The notes under the pieces: generated by a model
What the model saw: the letters and a program-made list of their open reading frames with translations, nothing else
Databases searched by the model: none
What the model was told of the DNA's origin: nothing
Assembly: GCF_910592395.1 (NCBI RefSeq)
Contig: NC_088310.1
Location: 16,997,501 to 17,061,500, forward strand
Length of the DNA: 64,000 nucleotides
Direction: 5' to 3'
DNA from: Lineus longissimus
Lineage: Eukaryota; Nemertea; Pilidiophora; Heteronemertea; Lineidae
Translations under genes and position numbers: made by a program
Shown: positions 22,165-32,083 of the stretch, piece by piece
Layout: each line of letters opens with the position of its first letter
Numbering within the stretch: the stretch's first letter is position 1

Positions 22165-23215
22165 TATTGAATTTTGTAGCGGGTAATATGCCGCAGTGAT
22201 GCACCAGCAATATGCATGTTTGACCAATAGAGGTTATGGAGAAAAAATGCCCATTTCCTGCAGTGAATATTTTGAGTTGGTAGATTGATCTTGAGTCTGT
22301 GGCTTCGTTTTCAAAGTTTGTGCAGTGCCCTCATTATCTCCCCATGGACAATGATAGACAGAAAATATTAACACCAAGGCGCTGGTTGGTGTTTCGAGAA
22401 CTTCTCCACAGTGAACAAAAAACAGCTGAACGATCGGTTTGTAAATTGGATGTGTTATTCTCTAGGTATAGTATTCGCCTTCCATGCAAGGCAGAATGCG
22501 CGTTTTTAGGTGCCACTACGATAGCCACCGCTAGTTTATAATTGGCCTAGTGACTCCTTCTTTGGCGAGAAGAAGTGTCCACGGAAACGAATCATGTTTA
22601 TCATTTGCTGGGGTCGTTTGGGTGCTCTGGCATAAACAACAGCTACCAGGAACATCGATTTTACGTCTCATTCGAAGGACTGTAAAGAGCAAGGAATTTT
22701 ACTGGTTGTTCCTTGAAACCCACCATTGTTCATCCAAATATTCAATCCTTGGTTCTCCCCGGGATCGAACCCGGACCTTATTGCATGCAGCCACCCGTGT
22801 TGCTCTAAAGCTCCTTACTTATTCATGAGAAGTCTCGCCATTGGAGATCACACCGATATACGACTGGGAAAAGCTGATAGATCGATGCCCAAGTGATGTG
22901 ATCCTTATACAGCACATGTACTTTGGGTATCGATCGGTCAGGTGTTGGTCCGTGAAGAGACATCTAAATTATTTAAATTAAATTACCATATTTTATAGTG
23001 CCCTATACAGGTAAAACGAGCTCTAAGGCACTTTACATTGGTAAAACACTGGTGTAAAACATAAGAAATTTAAAATCTGATGTCTCTTCACGGACCAAAA
23101 GGGATGCAACCTCGTTGGATATATCGGATGGGCTTAAAAATCTCACAAAAGATAATGAGCGATAATTCATGCACTCTATAATCGATTACATTATAATTTA
23201 TCGATAGACCGCATG
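22165..23215. repeat. Array spacer repeat before receptor A', palindrome split
   Basis: Spacer copy with an internal deletion near 22450. Its palindrome arms (22945-22964 and from 23078) are separated by an insertion at 22965-23077. Confidence 0.75.
22965..23077. mobile_element. Short AT-rich insertion at the palindrome centre
   Basis: About 113 bp inserted exactly at the dyad of the 45-nt palindrome. ATC occurs at both junctions (a possible 3-bp duplication) and the ends are TAAATTATTTAAATT and AAATTTAAA. Identical placement at 63880. No coding capacity. Confidence 0.6.
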
Positions 23216-23612
23216 GGACGTCATTTTAATTAACCTTCTTTAGTCTCACGATCTCTTAAGCACTCAGAAAAAAATTGAACAGAACTTACGATTAAATCAA
23301 AACTTTCAACAAAATAAAAAAAGTATCCTCACATACATGTACCTGCTCCCATTTATCATTTTTTTGTGGTCAAAGTTATTTTTGGCCATTACATTCATAG
23401 TTCTAAAGCCCCCCCCCTCCCCCCTCCCGATATAAAGGGATGTTGACCGTTTTAGCCAAAAGTCGAAAATATGACTTGTGATATAGTGCTCATTGTACGA
23501 CATGTCAAAATGGTTTATTCGGTCAAATGATGATTGTCAGTATGGTACCAACTGGCGAATTACTCTGAAGTGTACCGAAGCATTCGAGTTAAGGTGCTCT
23601 TTTATAGACAAA

Positions 23613-24652
23613 TGAAGACAATAAATGCGACAATGGAGGACCTTTTTAATACCGCGACTGCAACAGCACCACCAGAAATTTTGAAGTGCCTCGCCGGATG
23701 CAGAATGAAGCCTTTTAACAGTGCTAGAAGATATCTTCGCTTCATCCTTCATGTGCCGTTGACGCTTTGGTCTGATTGGGAATTGTTTGGCCTTTATCGT
23801 CATTGCTCGTGAGCGGCCTTATACACCAACCTCGATTTTTCTCTAAACAATGGCCGTAGCCGATAGCGTGACATTGGTGGCATGGTTTTTACGGGAGACC
23901 ACGAGAGGAATAAACTACTTTGTGGTTTTAATCACCACCTATATGGAATTTTATAATGAGGCGTTTATGTATATCAGACCCGTGATGTGGTTTAGCAAAA
24001 CAGTCTCCGTCTACGTCACCATATGCGTCGCAGTCGAGCGGTTCATAGCTGTCTGCAGACCATTAAAGGCAGCTTCGGTTTGTACCAGAAGAACGCATAT
24101 ATCGCTGTTGGCTGTGTGCTCAGCTTTGCATTCACCTATCGCCTGCCGATACGATTTGGCTACACGGTCAACTATCGTTACGACCCTTGCGTTGGGAGAA
24201 TGAGACCAAAGTGGGGCCGTTCAGAGCTAGGTAAAAATCCAATTTTCGATATTGTTTACGAGAATACCTTTACAGTAATACTAGATGCAACTTTACCAAT
24301 CACTCTCCTGACGGTCATCACATACTCTGTGCTCACAGCACTGAGAGACTCAAGGATGAAAATGTCAGAAGGTTTAGTCCGTGGCACCCGAAATATACGA
24401 ACGAATTCGGCCACAACCAGGGTGATGTCGGTGGTGATAGTGTTCATAATACTAGAAACACCAGGGGCTGCAAATGAAATAGTCAGAATACTCAAAAACT
24501 ACGCATCGGTAGATATAGACTACACATGGAGCGACCCGATTCATTCAATTTGCCGTTTCTTGTCAATATCCAATTGCTTCGTTAATTTCTTTATTTATTG
24601 TGCGACTGGGAAACGGTTCAGGAGAGGTGTAATGGATCTGTTCTGCGGATAA
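23613..24652 (+). pseudogene. GPCR pseudogene, array copy A'
   Basis: Starts MKTINATMEDLF. Three lesions against paralogues: about 14 bp lost in TM1 (near 23768), a CAA-to-TAA stop in the ICL1-TM2 region (TCTCTAAACAATGG near 23843) and one G lost in AGAAGGAACG (near 24092). The remaining TM4-TM7 part (24023-24652) is open and ends DLFCG like copy A, its closest relative. Confidence 0.85.
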
Positions 24653-24689
24653 AAAAGTACGCTCACTTGAATATTGAATAAACATTATT

Positions 24690-25780
24690 AAAGCTATTGA
24701 ATTTTTGCAGCGGGTAACAATAGCATGCCGCAGTGATGCCCCAGCAATATGCATGTTTGACCAATAGAGGTTATGGAGAAAAAATGCCCCTTTTCTGCAG
24801 TAAATATTTTGAGTTCGTAGATTGATCTTGAGTCTGTGGCTTCGTTATCAAAGTTACCCATGGACAATGATAGACAGAAAATATTAACACCAAGGCGCTG
24901 GTTAGTGTTTCGAGAACTTCTCCACGGTGAACAAAAAACGGCAGCACGATCGGTTTGTAAATTGATGCGACCATTGCGAAAATTAGAAATCAATTTAACT
25001 TTTTCAGACAATCAATGTGTGTATACAATGCGCGGCTATGCTAACATCTCACATGCTTCAATGACCATGTTTAAACTTACAGCATAAATTGGTGAAACTC
25101 ATTTTATTATCGTTATTCAGCGTTCGCGCTGCACTTGAATATGTTATTATCTAGGTAGTATTCGTCTTCCAAGGCCGGATGCGCGTTTTTACGTGCCACT
25201 ACGATTAGGCATCAGTAAGGTTTATTGGCCTAGTGACTCCTTCTTTAGCGAGAGGAAGTGTCCACGGAAGTGAATCATTTTTATCACTTGCTGGGGTCAT
25301 TCGCTTGCCCCAGCATAAACAACAGTAACCAGGAACCCCGGTGTTACGTTTCATTTGAAGGATTGTATAAAAGAGCAAGGAAGCTACTAATTGTTCCTTT
25401 AAACCCACCATTGTTCATCCAAATATTCAATCCTTGGTTCTCCCCGGGATCGAACCTGGGCCTTATTGCATGCAGCCACCCGTGTTGCTCTAAAGCTCCT
25501 TACTTATTCATGAGAAGTCACGCCATTGGAGATCGCACCGATATACGACAGGGCAAAGCTGATAGATCGATGCACAAGTGATGTGATCCTCACAAAACTT
25601 TGGGCATTAATCTTTCAGGTTTTGGTCCTTGAAGAGATATCTTATGTCTCTTCACGGACCAAAAGGGATGCAACCTGGTTGGATATATCGAGTGGGCTTA
25701 AAGATCTCACAAAAGGTAATGAGCAATAATTCATGCACTCCACAATCGATTACATTATAATTTATTGATAGACCGCTTGG
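24690..25780. repeat. Array spacer repeat before receptor B'
   Basis: Close to 4090-5205. T-arm-like box near 25445; palindrome at 25620-25664 with a few mismatches. Confidence 0.75.
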
Positions 25781-26050
25781 GACGCATTCTAATTAACCTT
25801 CTTTAGTCTCACGGCCTCTCAAACACAGTTATTTTTCTGCCATTCAAGTTTTGAAGGTTTTTTAGCCCCCGATATAAAGGGATCTTGACCGTTTTAGCCA
25901 AAAGTTCGAAAGATAACTTGTGATATAGTGCTCATTGTACGACATGTCAAATGGCTTTATTCGGTCAAATGATGACTGTCAGTATGGTTACAATTGGCGA
26001 GTTACTCGGAAGTGCGCCGAAACCTTTCCAATTAAGATTCTCTTTCATAA

Positions 26051-26481
26051 ATGAAGACAATAAATACGACAATGGAGGACCTTTTTAATACCGTGACTGC
26101 AACATCACCACCGGAAACGGTGAAGTGCATTTCCGGATACAGAATGAAGCCTTTTAACACTGCTAGCAGATATCTTCGCTTCATACCTAATGTGCCGTTG
26201 ACGCTTATGATAACACCGCTTGGTCTGATTGGGAATTGTTTGGCTTTTATCGTCATCGGTCGTGAGCGGCCTTATACATCAACCTCGATTTCTCTCCAAA
26301 CAATGGCCGTGGCCGATAGTGTGACTTTGGTAGCGTGGTTTTTACGGGAGTCCATGAGTAGAATAAACTACTTGGTAGTTTTAATCACCACGTATACTAT
26401 ATGGAATTCTATGATGAGGCGTTTATGTATATCAGACCCGTGATGTGGTTTAGCAAAACAGTCTCCGTCTACGTCACCATA
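26051..26481 (+). pseudogene. GPCR pseudogene B', 5' part (interrupted by Maverick)
   Basis: MKTINTTMEDLFNTVTAT start, TM1-TM2 and the ACTAT lesion near 26392 shared with copy B. Coding similarity runs up to GTCTACGTCACCATA, where the Maverick begins, and resumes at 47775. The shared lesion shows the receptor was already broken before insertion. Confidence 0.85.
26476..26481. repeat. Target-site duplication, left copy (ACCATA)
   Basis: Last receptor bases before the element; the same six bases follow the right terminus at 47775-47780. Paralogues have this hexamer (or ACCACA) once. Confidence 0.92.
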
Positions 26482-26523
26482 AGTAGTTTATGGGTGACTC
26501 TGGCTAACAATTGACCTATTTAG
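26482..26523. repeat. Maverick left terminal inverted repeat (42 bp)
   Basis: Exact inverse of 47733-47774; similarity fades right after it. Confidence 0.92.
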
Positions 26524-26882
26524 CATTGCCCTAGTTATCAGAGTGATGTTGACCTTGAGATCAAAGGCCTTTGCCTTGAAAATGAAGGAATGATTTGAGT
26601 CTAACCTTGAAAGTAAGACATGTGTTTTGGTCCATGACTTTGGTGAAGGTTATATTTCAAATCAAACAGGTCATCACATTAGAAACTAGGTTGCCAAGGT
26701 CATCATAGCCAGCAGTCACCAATGTCTACCTTTATTGGGTCTAAAAGAATATGACATGTTTGAATACAGAACATCAAAACAACACCTACTAAACCTAATG
26801 TTACAATACAAAGTGAAGCGATCTACTTGCCTGTAAAGCACTAAAAGAAGTTTTAAAATATCCATGTTGTTACTGTTCTGTG
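26524..26882. other. Maverick left subterminal non-coding region
   Basis: Contains CTTGA/TCAAG-rich short motifs similar in style to the right subterminal region. No gene. Confidence 0.45.
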
Positions 26883-28016
26883 TTACATAGTTGTAAAGTC
26901 CAAACCTCCTGATGCTACAATGTCATGTGTCTTTGTATCCATGTCACAAACATCATCCACATCATCGCCATCATCATCGACATCCGCGTTTTTAAGGTTC
27001 TGAATCAGTTTGATTTCATCCATGAGTGCATCACTCCAGTCAGTGAAGGTTTTGTTCAACAGATATCGAGGTGTACGTGTAATTTCGACGCCTAGTCCAA
27101 GGGCAGTTTCAGCAAGGCGTATGGTAAAGAAGTGAATATTAATGTTTTTCTTAGCACGTTCGAGAAAGTCCATGCGAATTTTAAGTTGCTGTTCAGAAAA
27201 GTCCTCATCCATACAGCAAATATGGTCAAGTTGACTGGGCCATTCGTTTGCACAACCTGCGCATTCGAGTTTCGCGTAAGGAGCAGTGTATTGCGTTACA
27301 TATGCTCCGAGCACTTGAATGGTCATCCTGCCCAAAGGGGTTGTCATCAGGGAATCTTCGCAGGTGTGTTGATCGAAAGTCTTTGAAAGTTCATACCACT
27401 GGGGTATGCTGAGAAACACGCCACACTTGGTTGGTTTGTGTGGATTGTATAGCCCTGCTGCTAGTGCAGCCGTAGGTGTGTTGGTCACCTCTTGTTGTGT
27501 GAAATAGCGCCGAATGTCAACGTTCATTCTGTTGTTGAAGTATTTGGTTGAAACGAACACGTTCTCCTCCAACAACCACTGGTCGTCGACGTTGCCCTTA
27601 ATCTTTCTGGCGATGACATCGACAAGGTTCCTCAGGTTGAGAAAACCAGGCTTGGAGAGCCGTATTCATTTCGGCCCGTGTGAAATGGTAACACCTCTTT
27701 CGTCGGACCTGATGCGTAAGGGTAAGGCATGGTTCGATACATGGCTGGTACACGGTGCAGGGATGGCGGCGATGGCATCTTTCTCGAGGTTGTAAGGGGT
27801 GCGTGCCACTGTTTTCTTTCCCTTCTTTGGCGCATTCAACAGTTCAATCGAAGAAGGACGTCCTGCTTTACGTTTACCGAGGTTAGGCGTTTCAAGTCCA
27901 GATGTTGACGTTACAGTGGACTTGGGTGTTGAATCAGTCTGCATCGGGGTGACGTCTTTGTTCATGACGGCTGTCGCTGCTGCAGCTGCTTTGTTGTTAA
28001 TGGCGTTGGTATTCAT
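26883..28016 (-). pseudogene. Maverick gene of unknown function with one in-frame TGA
   Basis: Two open stretches, 28016-27669 and 27665-26883, are in the same frame and separated only by a TGA at 27666-27668. Together they span 377 codons, so the break is a single nonsense change (or a read-through codon). The N-terminal part is Ala/Thr-rich and basic (GKRKAGRPSS). The C-terminal part has several Cys residues (LECAGCANEW, HICCMDEDF) and an acidic run near the end (DVDDDGDDVDD). A TATA box lies about 58 nt upstream. I do not recognise the family. Its place next to capsid and protease genes makes a virion or late role possible but unproven. Confidence 0.7.
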
Positions 28017-28073
28017 CTTGGCTCTCTTTCTCTCTCAGAAGCGTGTGTGATGGACCTCATAAGATGGACTGTT

Positions 28074-28079
28074 TATATA
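28074..28079 (-). promoter_or_regulatory. TATA box upstream of the leftmost Maverick gene
   Basis: Minus strand reads CGCTATATAAACAG, about 58 nt before the ATG at 28016. Similar boxes precede other Maverick genes. Confidence 0.5.
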
Positions 28080-28205
28080 GCGACACATCGAATGTAGAAT
28101 GATTCTGATTGGTTAACCCAGTTAGGGTAATGGGCTATGATTGCGTGTATGTGATGACGTCAAACGTATGAAAAGTGGCCTAGATACGTGACCTTGACAT
28201 GTATG

Positions 28206-28601
28206 TTAAGCCAAGTCGGTCATGGTCGATGTTTCATTCCGGATTTCGGATGATTTGACGTGTTGCAATGTCTTGTAGTAGGATTCGTAATATTCTGCGA
28301 TGCCTCCCTCTCCTTCTACAAAGCTTAGCAGAAGTGTGATGGCCTCTGCTGATAAGTGTAGAATCCTCCAAACTTCTGGTGGAATGTTGATCTTTTTCTC
28401 GCCGTCATCGATTTGAATTCTGATGTGCTCTTTGTCTTTCCAAATGGCAAGGGTGACTTTGGGCGTTAGATACAACGTCATGTTCGGCGACTTCTGTTTC
28501 GTCTTGCCATCTCCTTTTTGCCTCTTTTTACTATCGGTGGGTTTGTCTTCCTCCAGTGTGAGGGGTGCTAGACGTTTTTTCGTTAACTGAGCCTCTGCCA
28601 T
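28206..28601 (-). CDS. Small Maverick protein, possible distant PC4-like domain
   Basis: 131 aa. The N terminus (1-40) is lysine-rich with DSKKRQKGDGKTKQK, a likely nuclear or nucleic-acid-binding tail. Residues about 42-90 alternate beta-like strands (VTLAIWKDKEHIRIQI) and end in INIPPEVWRIL, which recalls the strand-helix end of PC4/p15 coactivator domains (single-strand DNA binding), but key PC4 positions are weak. The C-terminal tail is acidic and polar. A CATAAAAG TATA-like box lies about 50 nt upstream. It follows the protease gene. The function is uncertain. Confidence 0.5.
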   Translation of the reverse strand: MAEAQLTKKRLAPLTLEEDKPTDSKKRQKGDGKTKQKSPNMTLYLTPKVTLAIWKDKEHIRIQIDDGEKKINIPPEVWRILHLSAEAITLLLSFVEGEGGIAEYYESYYKTLQHVKSSEIRNETSTMTDLA

Positions 28602-28647
28602 GGTGAGATCTTTATGCGAAGTATGACAGGCTATCAGGACACGGTTC

Positions 28648-28655
28648 TTTTATGC
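28648..28655 (-). promoter_or_regulatory. TATA-like box upstream of small Maverick protein
   Basis: Minus strand CATAAAAG about 50 nt before the ATG at 28601. Confidence 0.4.
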
Positions 28656-28695
28656 CAGAGTTGATGTGTTTTCACGTGTTTGATTGGTTACAGGG

Positions 28696-29172
28696 CTATT
28701 TAGCTTGATAATATGCAAAGGTGCGTTTGAGATACTGACCTATTTTCTTATCATTGAGTTCAAGGTCATCGTTGTTGTGATTGAAACCCGCTAAAATGCT
28801 CTCGAGGGAGTGATTCTGAGCTCTTTTTACTAAGAAATAAAGACAATACTGGCCGCAAAACAGCGAAAATGGATATTGCAAAACTTTACTAGAGTAGGTC
28901 CACACAGCTGTATTTCTCTGTATAAACCTTGTAATGTGTTTATCTCTGGGTGGCAAACCGTATGAGTCAAAAAAGATGCCTCTGTGTTTACCGTCGATTT
29001 GCACACACACCCAATGCTCCCCTTCTTTTCGCATGGGATGTGTGTTGACTATGTATGCGGCTGGATAGGTGTCAACGCGTTTAGGTAACTGATCCAGGGC
29101 ATAAACACCTTTGAATTGTTTCTTCAATTTCGGATGTGTAGTCGCTAGATATTCTAATTCAAGGGTATTCAT
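28696..29172 (-). CDS. PRO: Adenain-like maturation cysteine protease
   Basis: 158 aa, shorter than adenoviral protease (about 204). Catalytic positions line up with the C5 peptidase family: His53 in GEHWVCV, Asp69 in FFDSYG, the oxyanion Gln99 and nucleophile Cys106 in the CGQYC motif, with the same 7-residue Gln-Cys spacing as adenain. In this family the enzyme cleaves capsid and core precursors during virion maturation. The frame is intact and its start overlaps the end of the capsid gene by 4 bases (ATGA), a compact virus-like arrangement. Confidence 0.85.
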   Translation of the reverse strand: MNTLELEYLATTHPKLKKQFKGVYALDQLPKRVDTYPAAYIVNTHPMRKEGEHWVCVQIDGKHRGIFFDSYGLPPRDKHITRFIQRNTAVWTYSSKVLQYPFSLFCGQYCLYFLVKRAQNHSLESILAGFNHNNDDLELNDKKIGQYLKRTFAYYQAK

Positions 29173-30476
29173 TGGAAATCCTTGATGATGTTTCTGGCCC
29201 TATCAATTTCTATGACGTTATCGAATTCCGCATAAACGAAAACGGACATAGTTTCTGTCAAGGCTTCAGCGAATTTCAGATCTAAGCGGAGATTTCCTTC
29301 CTTAACGAGGTTAACGTGATTGCCGTCCTCCCTATCGGGTGACAGATCAAATACCCAGAGAGTGTAACCTTTTCTGTAGCTTTCACGTGTGATGTCGTTG
29401 CCGTTGTCATCGTGAATCTTCCCGGTTTCGCTGAACATGGTCATGTATGATTGGATATAATTGTTCTTAGTGCCAAAAGCAGGGGTCAGTGGCTGTGCCG
29501 GATACGTCCTGCTATTCGCCTCGATGCTGATGAAATTGAGATCATTGTGCTTCAGATTGAATGGGTTTTTATTCTTTGCGCCCACCTGAGCAGCATTTTC
29601 GGTCATGAAAACAATCACTCTCCTAGGAACTTGCCCCAAAAACACGTTGTCTCTAGTGATAGTTTGTGTGCCCGTGTTCACCGAAAATGTCTTTACTTCG
29701 ACCCTTCGTATGTGATACCTTGCATTTGTAGTGTTTAGAGCTTTAGCGTGTGCTGTTAAGACAGCTGGGTTGGGTTTAACATGCTGCACTAAAAGGATGG
29801 CTTTCGTAATCTTAGTCACCTCAGTGCCGAGATCTGACATGAGAAAGAATGTGTTTTTCGTGCGATTCAATCTTATTTTCATGTCCACGCCATTGAGTAA
29901 GTAACGATTTTGATGGCACAAATCAAGATGCAATCTGCCAAACAAATCAAGTTGTCTGCTTTTGGCGATAAATTTGGCCCTTGTTTTGAAGCCGCTGTTA
30001 GTGTCAGCTGCTGTAGGATCGACCTTTTCAAATTTACCGGGCTCGTCAGCATACCATAGACCGGCCTGAAGTTGACTTTTCTTGGCTTCTTCGCCATAGG
30101 ACAGCAACGTTTCAATGTAGGCCCTATACGGGTATGTGTTATTAGCAGATGTGACCAATTGCCCGTTTAAGGATAAATCAATCTGACTGAATAAGGTGTG
30201 CAGCAGATTGTTGACAGGTCCAACCTTTGCATTTTCTTCCAGATCAGTACCATCAGCCTTGGTAACTTTGAGTTCGAGATAAAGATACGTCTTGGCCAAA
30301 TCAATGTATTCATCTCCGCAATTAGAGACAAAAAATTCGATAGGCGTATCATCGGTAAGCGATCCTAGAGGTAAATATTCGATGTGCTGCGACTTTTCAA
30401 TGCTTGTAAGCGTTGGCGGTAAGGAAAATAATTCAAGGTCGTTGTTTGTGCATTCACAGGAGCCAACTTGCATCAT
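29169..30476 (-). CDS. MCP: Major capsid protein (double jelly-roll, Maverick type)
   Basis: 435 aa intact frame. The N-terminal signature QHIEYLPLGSLTDDTPIEFF, the conserved NNLLHTLFSQIDLSLNGQLV region (as two shorter blocks) and YPYRAYIETLLSYGEEAKK match the widely conserved Maverick/adintovirus major capsid family (often annotated as an uncharacterised F54H12.2-like protein). The family is predicted to fold as a double jelly-roll that builds an icosahedral shell as trimers. Neighbours are protease downstream (4-base overlap) and minor capsid protein upstream, the usual morphogenesis cluster. I see no stop or frameshift. Confidence 0.88.
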   Translation of the reverse strand: MMQVGSCECTNNDLELFSLPPTLTSIEKSQHIEYLPLGSLTDDTPIEFFVSNCGDEYIDLAKTYLYLELKVTKADGTDLEENAKVGPVNNLLHTLFSQIDLSLNGQLVTSANNTYPYRAYIETLLSYGEEAKKSQLQAGLWYADEPGKFEKVDPTAADTNSGFKTRAKFIAKSRQLDLFGRLHLDLCHQNRYLLNGVDMKIRLNRTKNTFFLMSDLGTEVTKITKAILLVQHVKPNPAVLTAHAKALNTTNARYHIRRVEVKTFSVNTGTQTITRDNVFLGQVPRRVIVFMTENAAQVGAKNKNPFNLKHNDLNFISIEANSRTYPAQPLTPAFGTKNNYIQSYMTMFSETGKIHDDNGNDITRESYRKGYTLWVFDLSPDREDGNHVNLVKEGNLRLDLKFAEALTETMSVFVYAEFDNVIEIDRARNIIKDFQ

Positions 30477-30489
30477 TTTGACGTGTTAG

Positions 30490-31734
30490 TTAGTTAGCCG
30501 AAGATATCAGATGCTGTCTTTGTTTTAGATGCTCTCCGCCGCTTGGCCCGTCTAAGACTGGTGAGGGGCGTAGCCGTTTTCCGCTTTTTATTCGAACCGC
30601 TAGGCCTTTCTTGGGACAAATCCAAGAAAGTACGTTTCTCCCGATATTCTTGCCAGCTTCAATGGCCCTTTCTTTGGCAGCTTCTTTGATATTCTTTCCC
30701 TTGAGCAAATCGCCCGCAAATTGAGCCCCCGATTGCAGCAGCGATTTTCCCGCGGTTTTTGCCGCCGATTTCAGCAGTGGGATAGCCATTTTTGCCAAAC
30801 CCGAAAACAGGCCCCCTATACCGTGCCCTTTTTGAACGCGCGATCCAATAAAAACAGGAAAACCCCCACCGCCTTTTTGCGTATAGTGGGCGTCATAGCA
30901 GCGAGGATCGCAAATGTACACTTTTCTCATTGTTTTTACGGCGGAAGTGAAGTACAATGTCAACGCGTCCTTTCTCAAATGGCACAGGATCCCGAGGTCT
31001 GTCCTTATATCGATTTCGAGGGTGCCATATGTAGATTTGCTAACAGGGAAATAGTGAATATTTTGAAACGATTTTCTAATAGTATCACCCTGCTTACCTT
31101 CAGTGGTTATTGCACGGAGTAAGGGGGTTAATACGTCGCCAACGAGTTGATATTGAAGTACATCGCTATATATGTATAAACTGTGAAAATCACCAATCAA
31201 TTCCGTTTTAAAAGGCGCAGTTGTATTCCCTGTAATAGTAACGCTGTCTTGATTGTAGCCTAACATGCGCGTAAGAGGTTTTGTCATGGACATCGCTCTT
31301 CCGCGAGGCATGATAAATGACACCTTCTCTGTGGAATCGTCGTATTCGAGAAAAAAACGATGATCCTGTTCAACACCTGCATCAAGTGTTTTTTTAATTT
31401 GTTCATTAACAAGCAGTATTAACTTAGCTATGTCGGAATAGTGTCCGACTGGCAGCGTACACGGTTTCCAAGCAAACGGTATCTGGCCAGTTTCTGGGTC
31501 GGGATCATCGCTGATTGGTATATAGATTTGAAAAACATTATCGGGTGCGTTGATATTGCTCCAGGAGTGCGGGTATTGGACCTCCGCCAGACCGACCTCC
31601 CAGTTTTCAGCCGAGTCAAGATCGATAGGCGTGTTGAGTTTGGTGATGTAATGGCCTATTGTATTATCGGGAAAGAACTTCAGCGAACTATTGCACGGTA
31701 AAGACACATAGAAATGTTCGTTAAAAGTGGTCAT
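30490..31734 (-). CDS. Penton/minor capsid protein with membrane-active-like C-terminal region
   Basis: 414 aa intact frame. The N-terminal 270 residues match the Maverick minor capsid/penton family (EHFYVSLPCNSSLKFFPDNT, then ENWEVGLAEVQYPHSW), thought to be a single jelly-roll at the fivefold vertices. Residues about 287-365 differ in kind: a glycine-rich linker (QKGGGGFPVF), then GIGGLFSGLAKMAIPLLKSA and Ala/Lys-rich helices that could form an amphipathic membrane-active segment, as in adenovirus pVI-like proteins. The last 40 residues are basic. It ends 13 bases before the capsid start, which suggests co-expression. Confidence 0.82.
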   Translation of the reverse strand: MTTFNEHFYVSLPCNSSLKFFPDNTIGHYITKLNTPIDLDSAENWEVGLAEVQYPHSWSNINAPDNVFQIYIPISDDPDPETGQIPFAWKPCTLPVGHYSDIAKLILLVNEQIKKTLDAGVEQDHRFFLEYDDSTEKVSFIMPRGRAMSMTKPLTRMLGYNQDSVTITGNTTAPFKTELIGDFHSLYIYSDVLQYQLVGDVLTPLLRAITTEGKQGDTIRKSFQNIHYFPVSKSTYGTLEIDIRTDLGILCHLRKDALTLYFTSAVKTMRKVYICDPRCYDAHYTQKGGGGFPVFIGSRVQKGHGIGGLFSGLAKMAIPLLKSAAKTAGKSLLQSGAQFAGDLLKGKNIKEAAKERAIEAGKNIGRNVLSWICPKKGLAVRIKSGKRLRPSPVLDGPSGGEHLKQRQHLISSAN

Positions 31735-31740
31735 TTCTCC

Positions 31741-32031
31741 TTAATTGGGAACGCGTGTCTTGGCTAATGCAGCCGTATGTTCGGGTAACGTAGGATTCGG
31801 TAGCAGGTAGCCTAAACAGCTGCACAGGAGAGAGATCCACACAGTAATCTCAGCGTTGGCAATAGCTATATTAATGAGGGCTGTGATAATCACTATGTAA
31901 ATAATGATAACTTGAGCGAAAAAAATTATCTCTGGTTTTGGAACATTATGACCGAATAGTTTCCAATTCTTTGGTAGGGGAGCGCTCGAATCGCTAACAT
32001 CCCCGTCATTCTTTTCTGCTCTCGGTGACAT
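31741..32031 (-). CDS. Small Maverick membrane protein
   Basis: 96 aa. A polar N terminus (1-35) precedes one long hydrophobic segment (about 37-62: IIFFAQVIIIYIVIITALIN), then the short conserved motif SLLCSCLGYLLPNPTL (69-84). I recall this combination from many Maverick/adintovirus elements as a conserved membrane protein of unknown role. It lies 6 bases upstream of the penton gene in the morphogenesis block. Virion or host membrane placement is inference. Confidence 0.7.
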   Translation of the reverse strand: MSPRAEKNDGDVSDSSAPLPKNWKLFGHNVPKPEIIFFAQVIIIYIVIITALINIAIANAEITVWISLLCSCLGYLLPNPTLPEHTAALAKTRVPN

Positions 32032-32083
32032 TGCCGTATTGTGTGTAATGATATACCAAACGTGTAGGCACGCATAGACGTGA

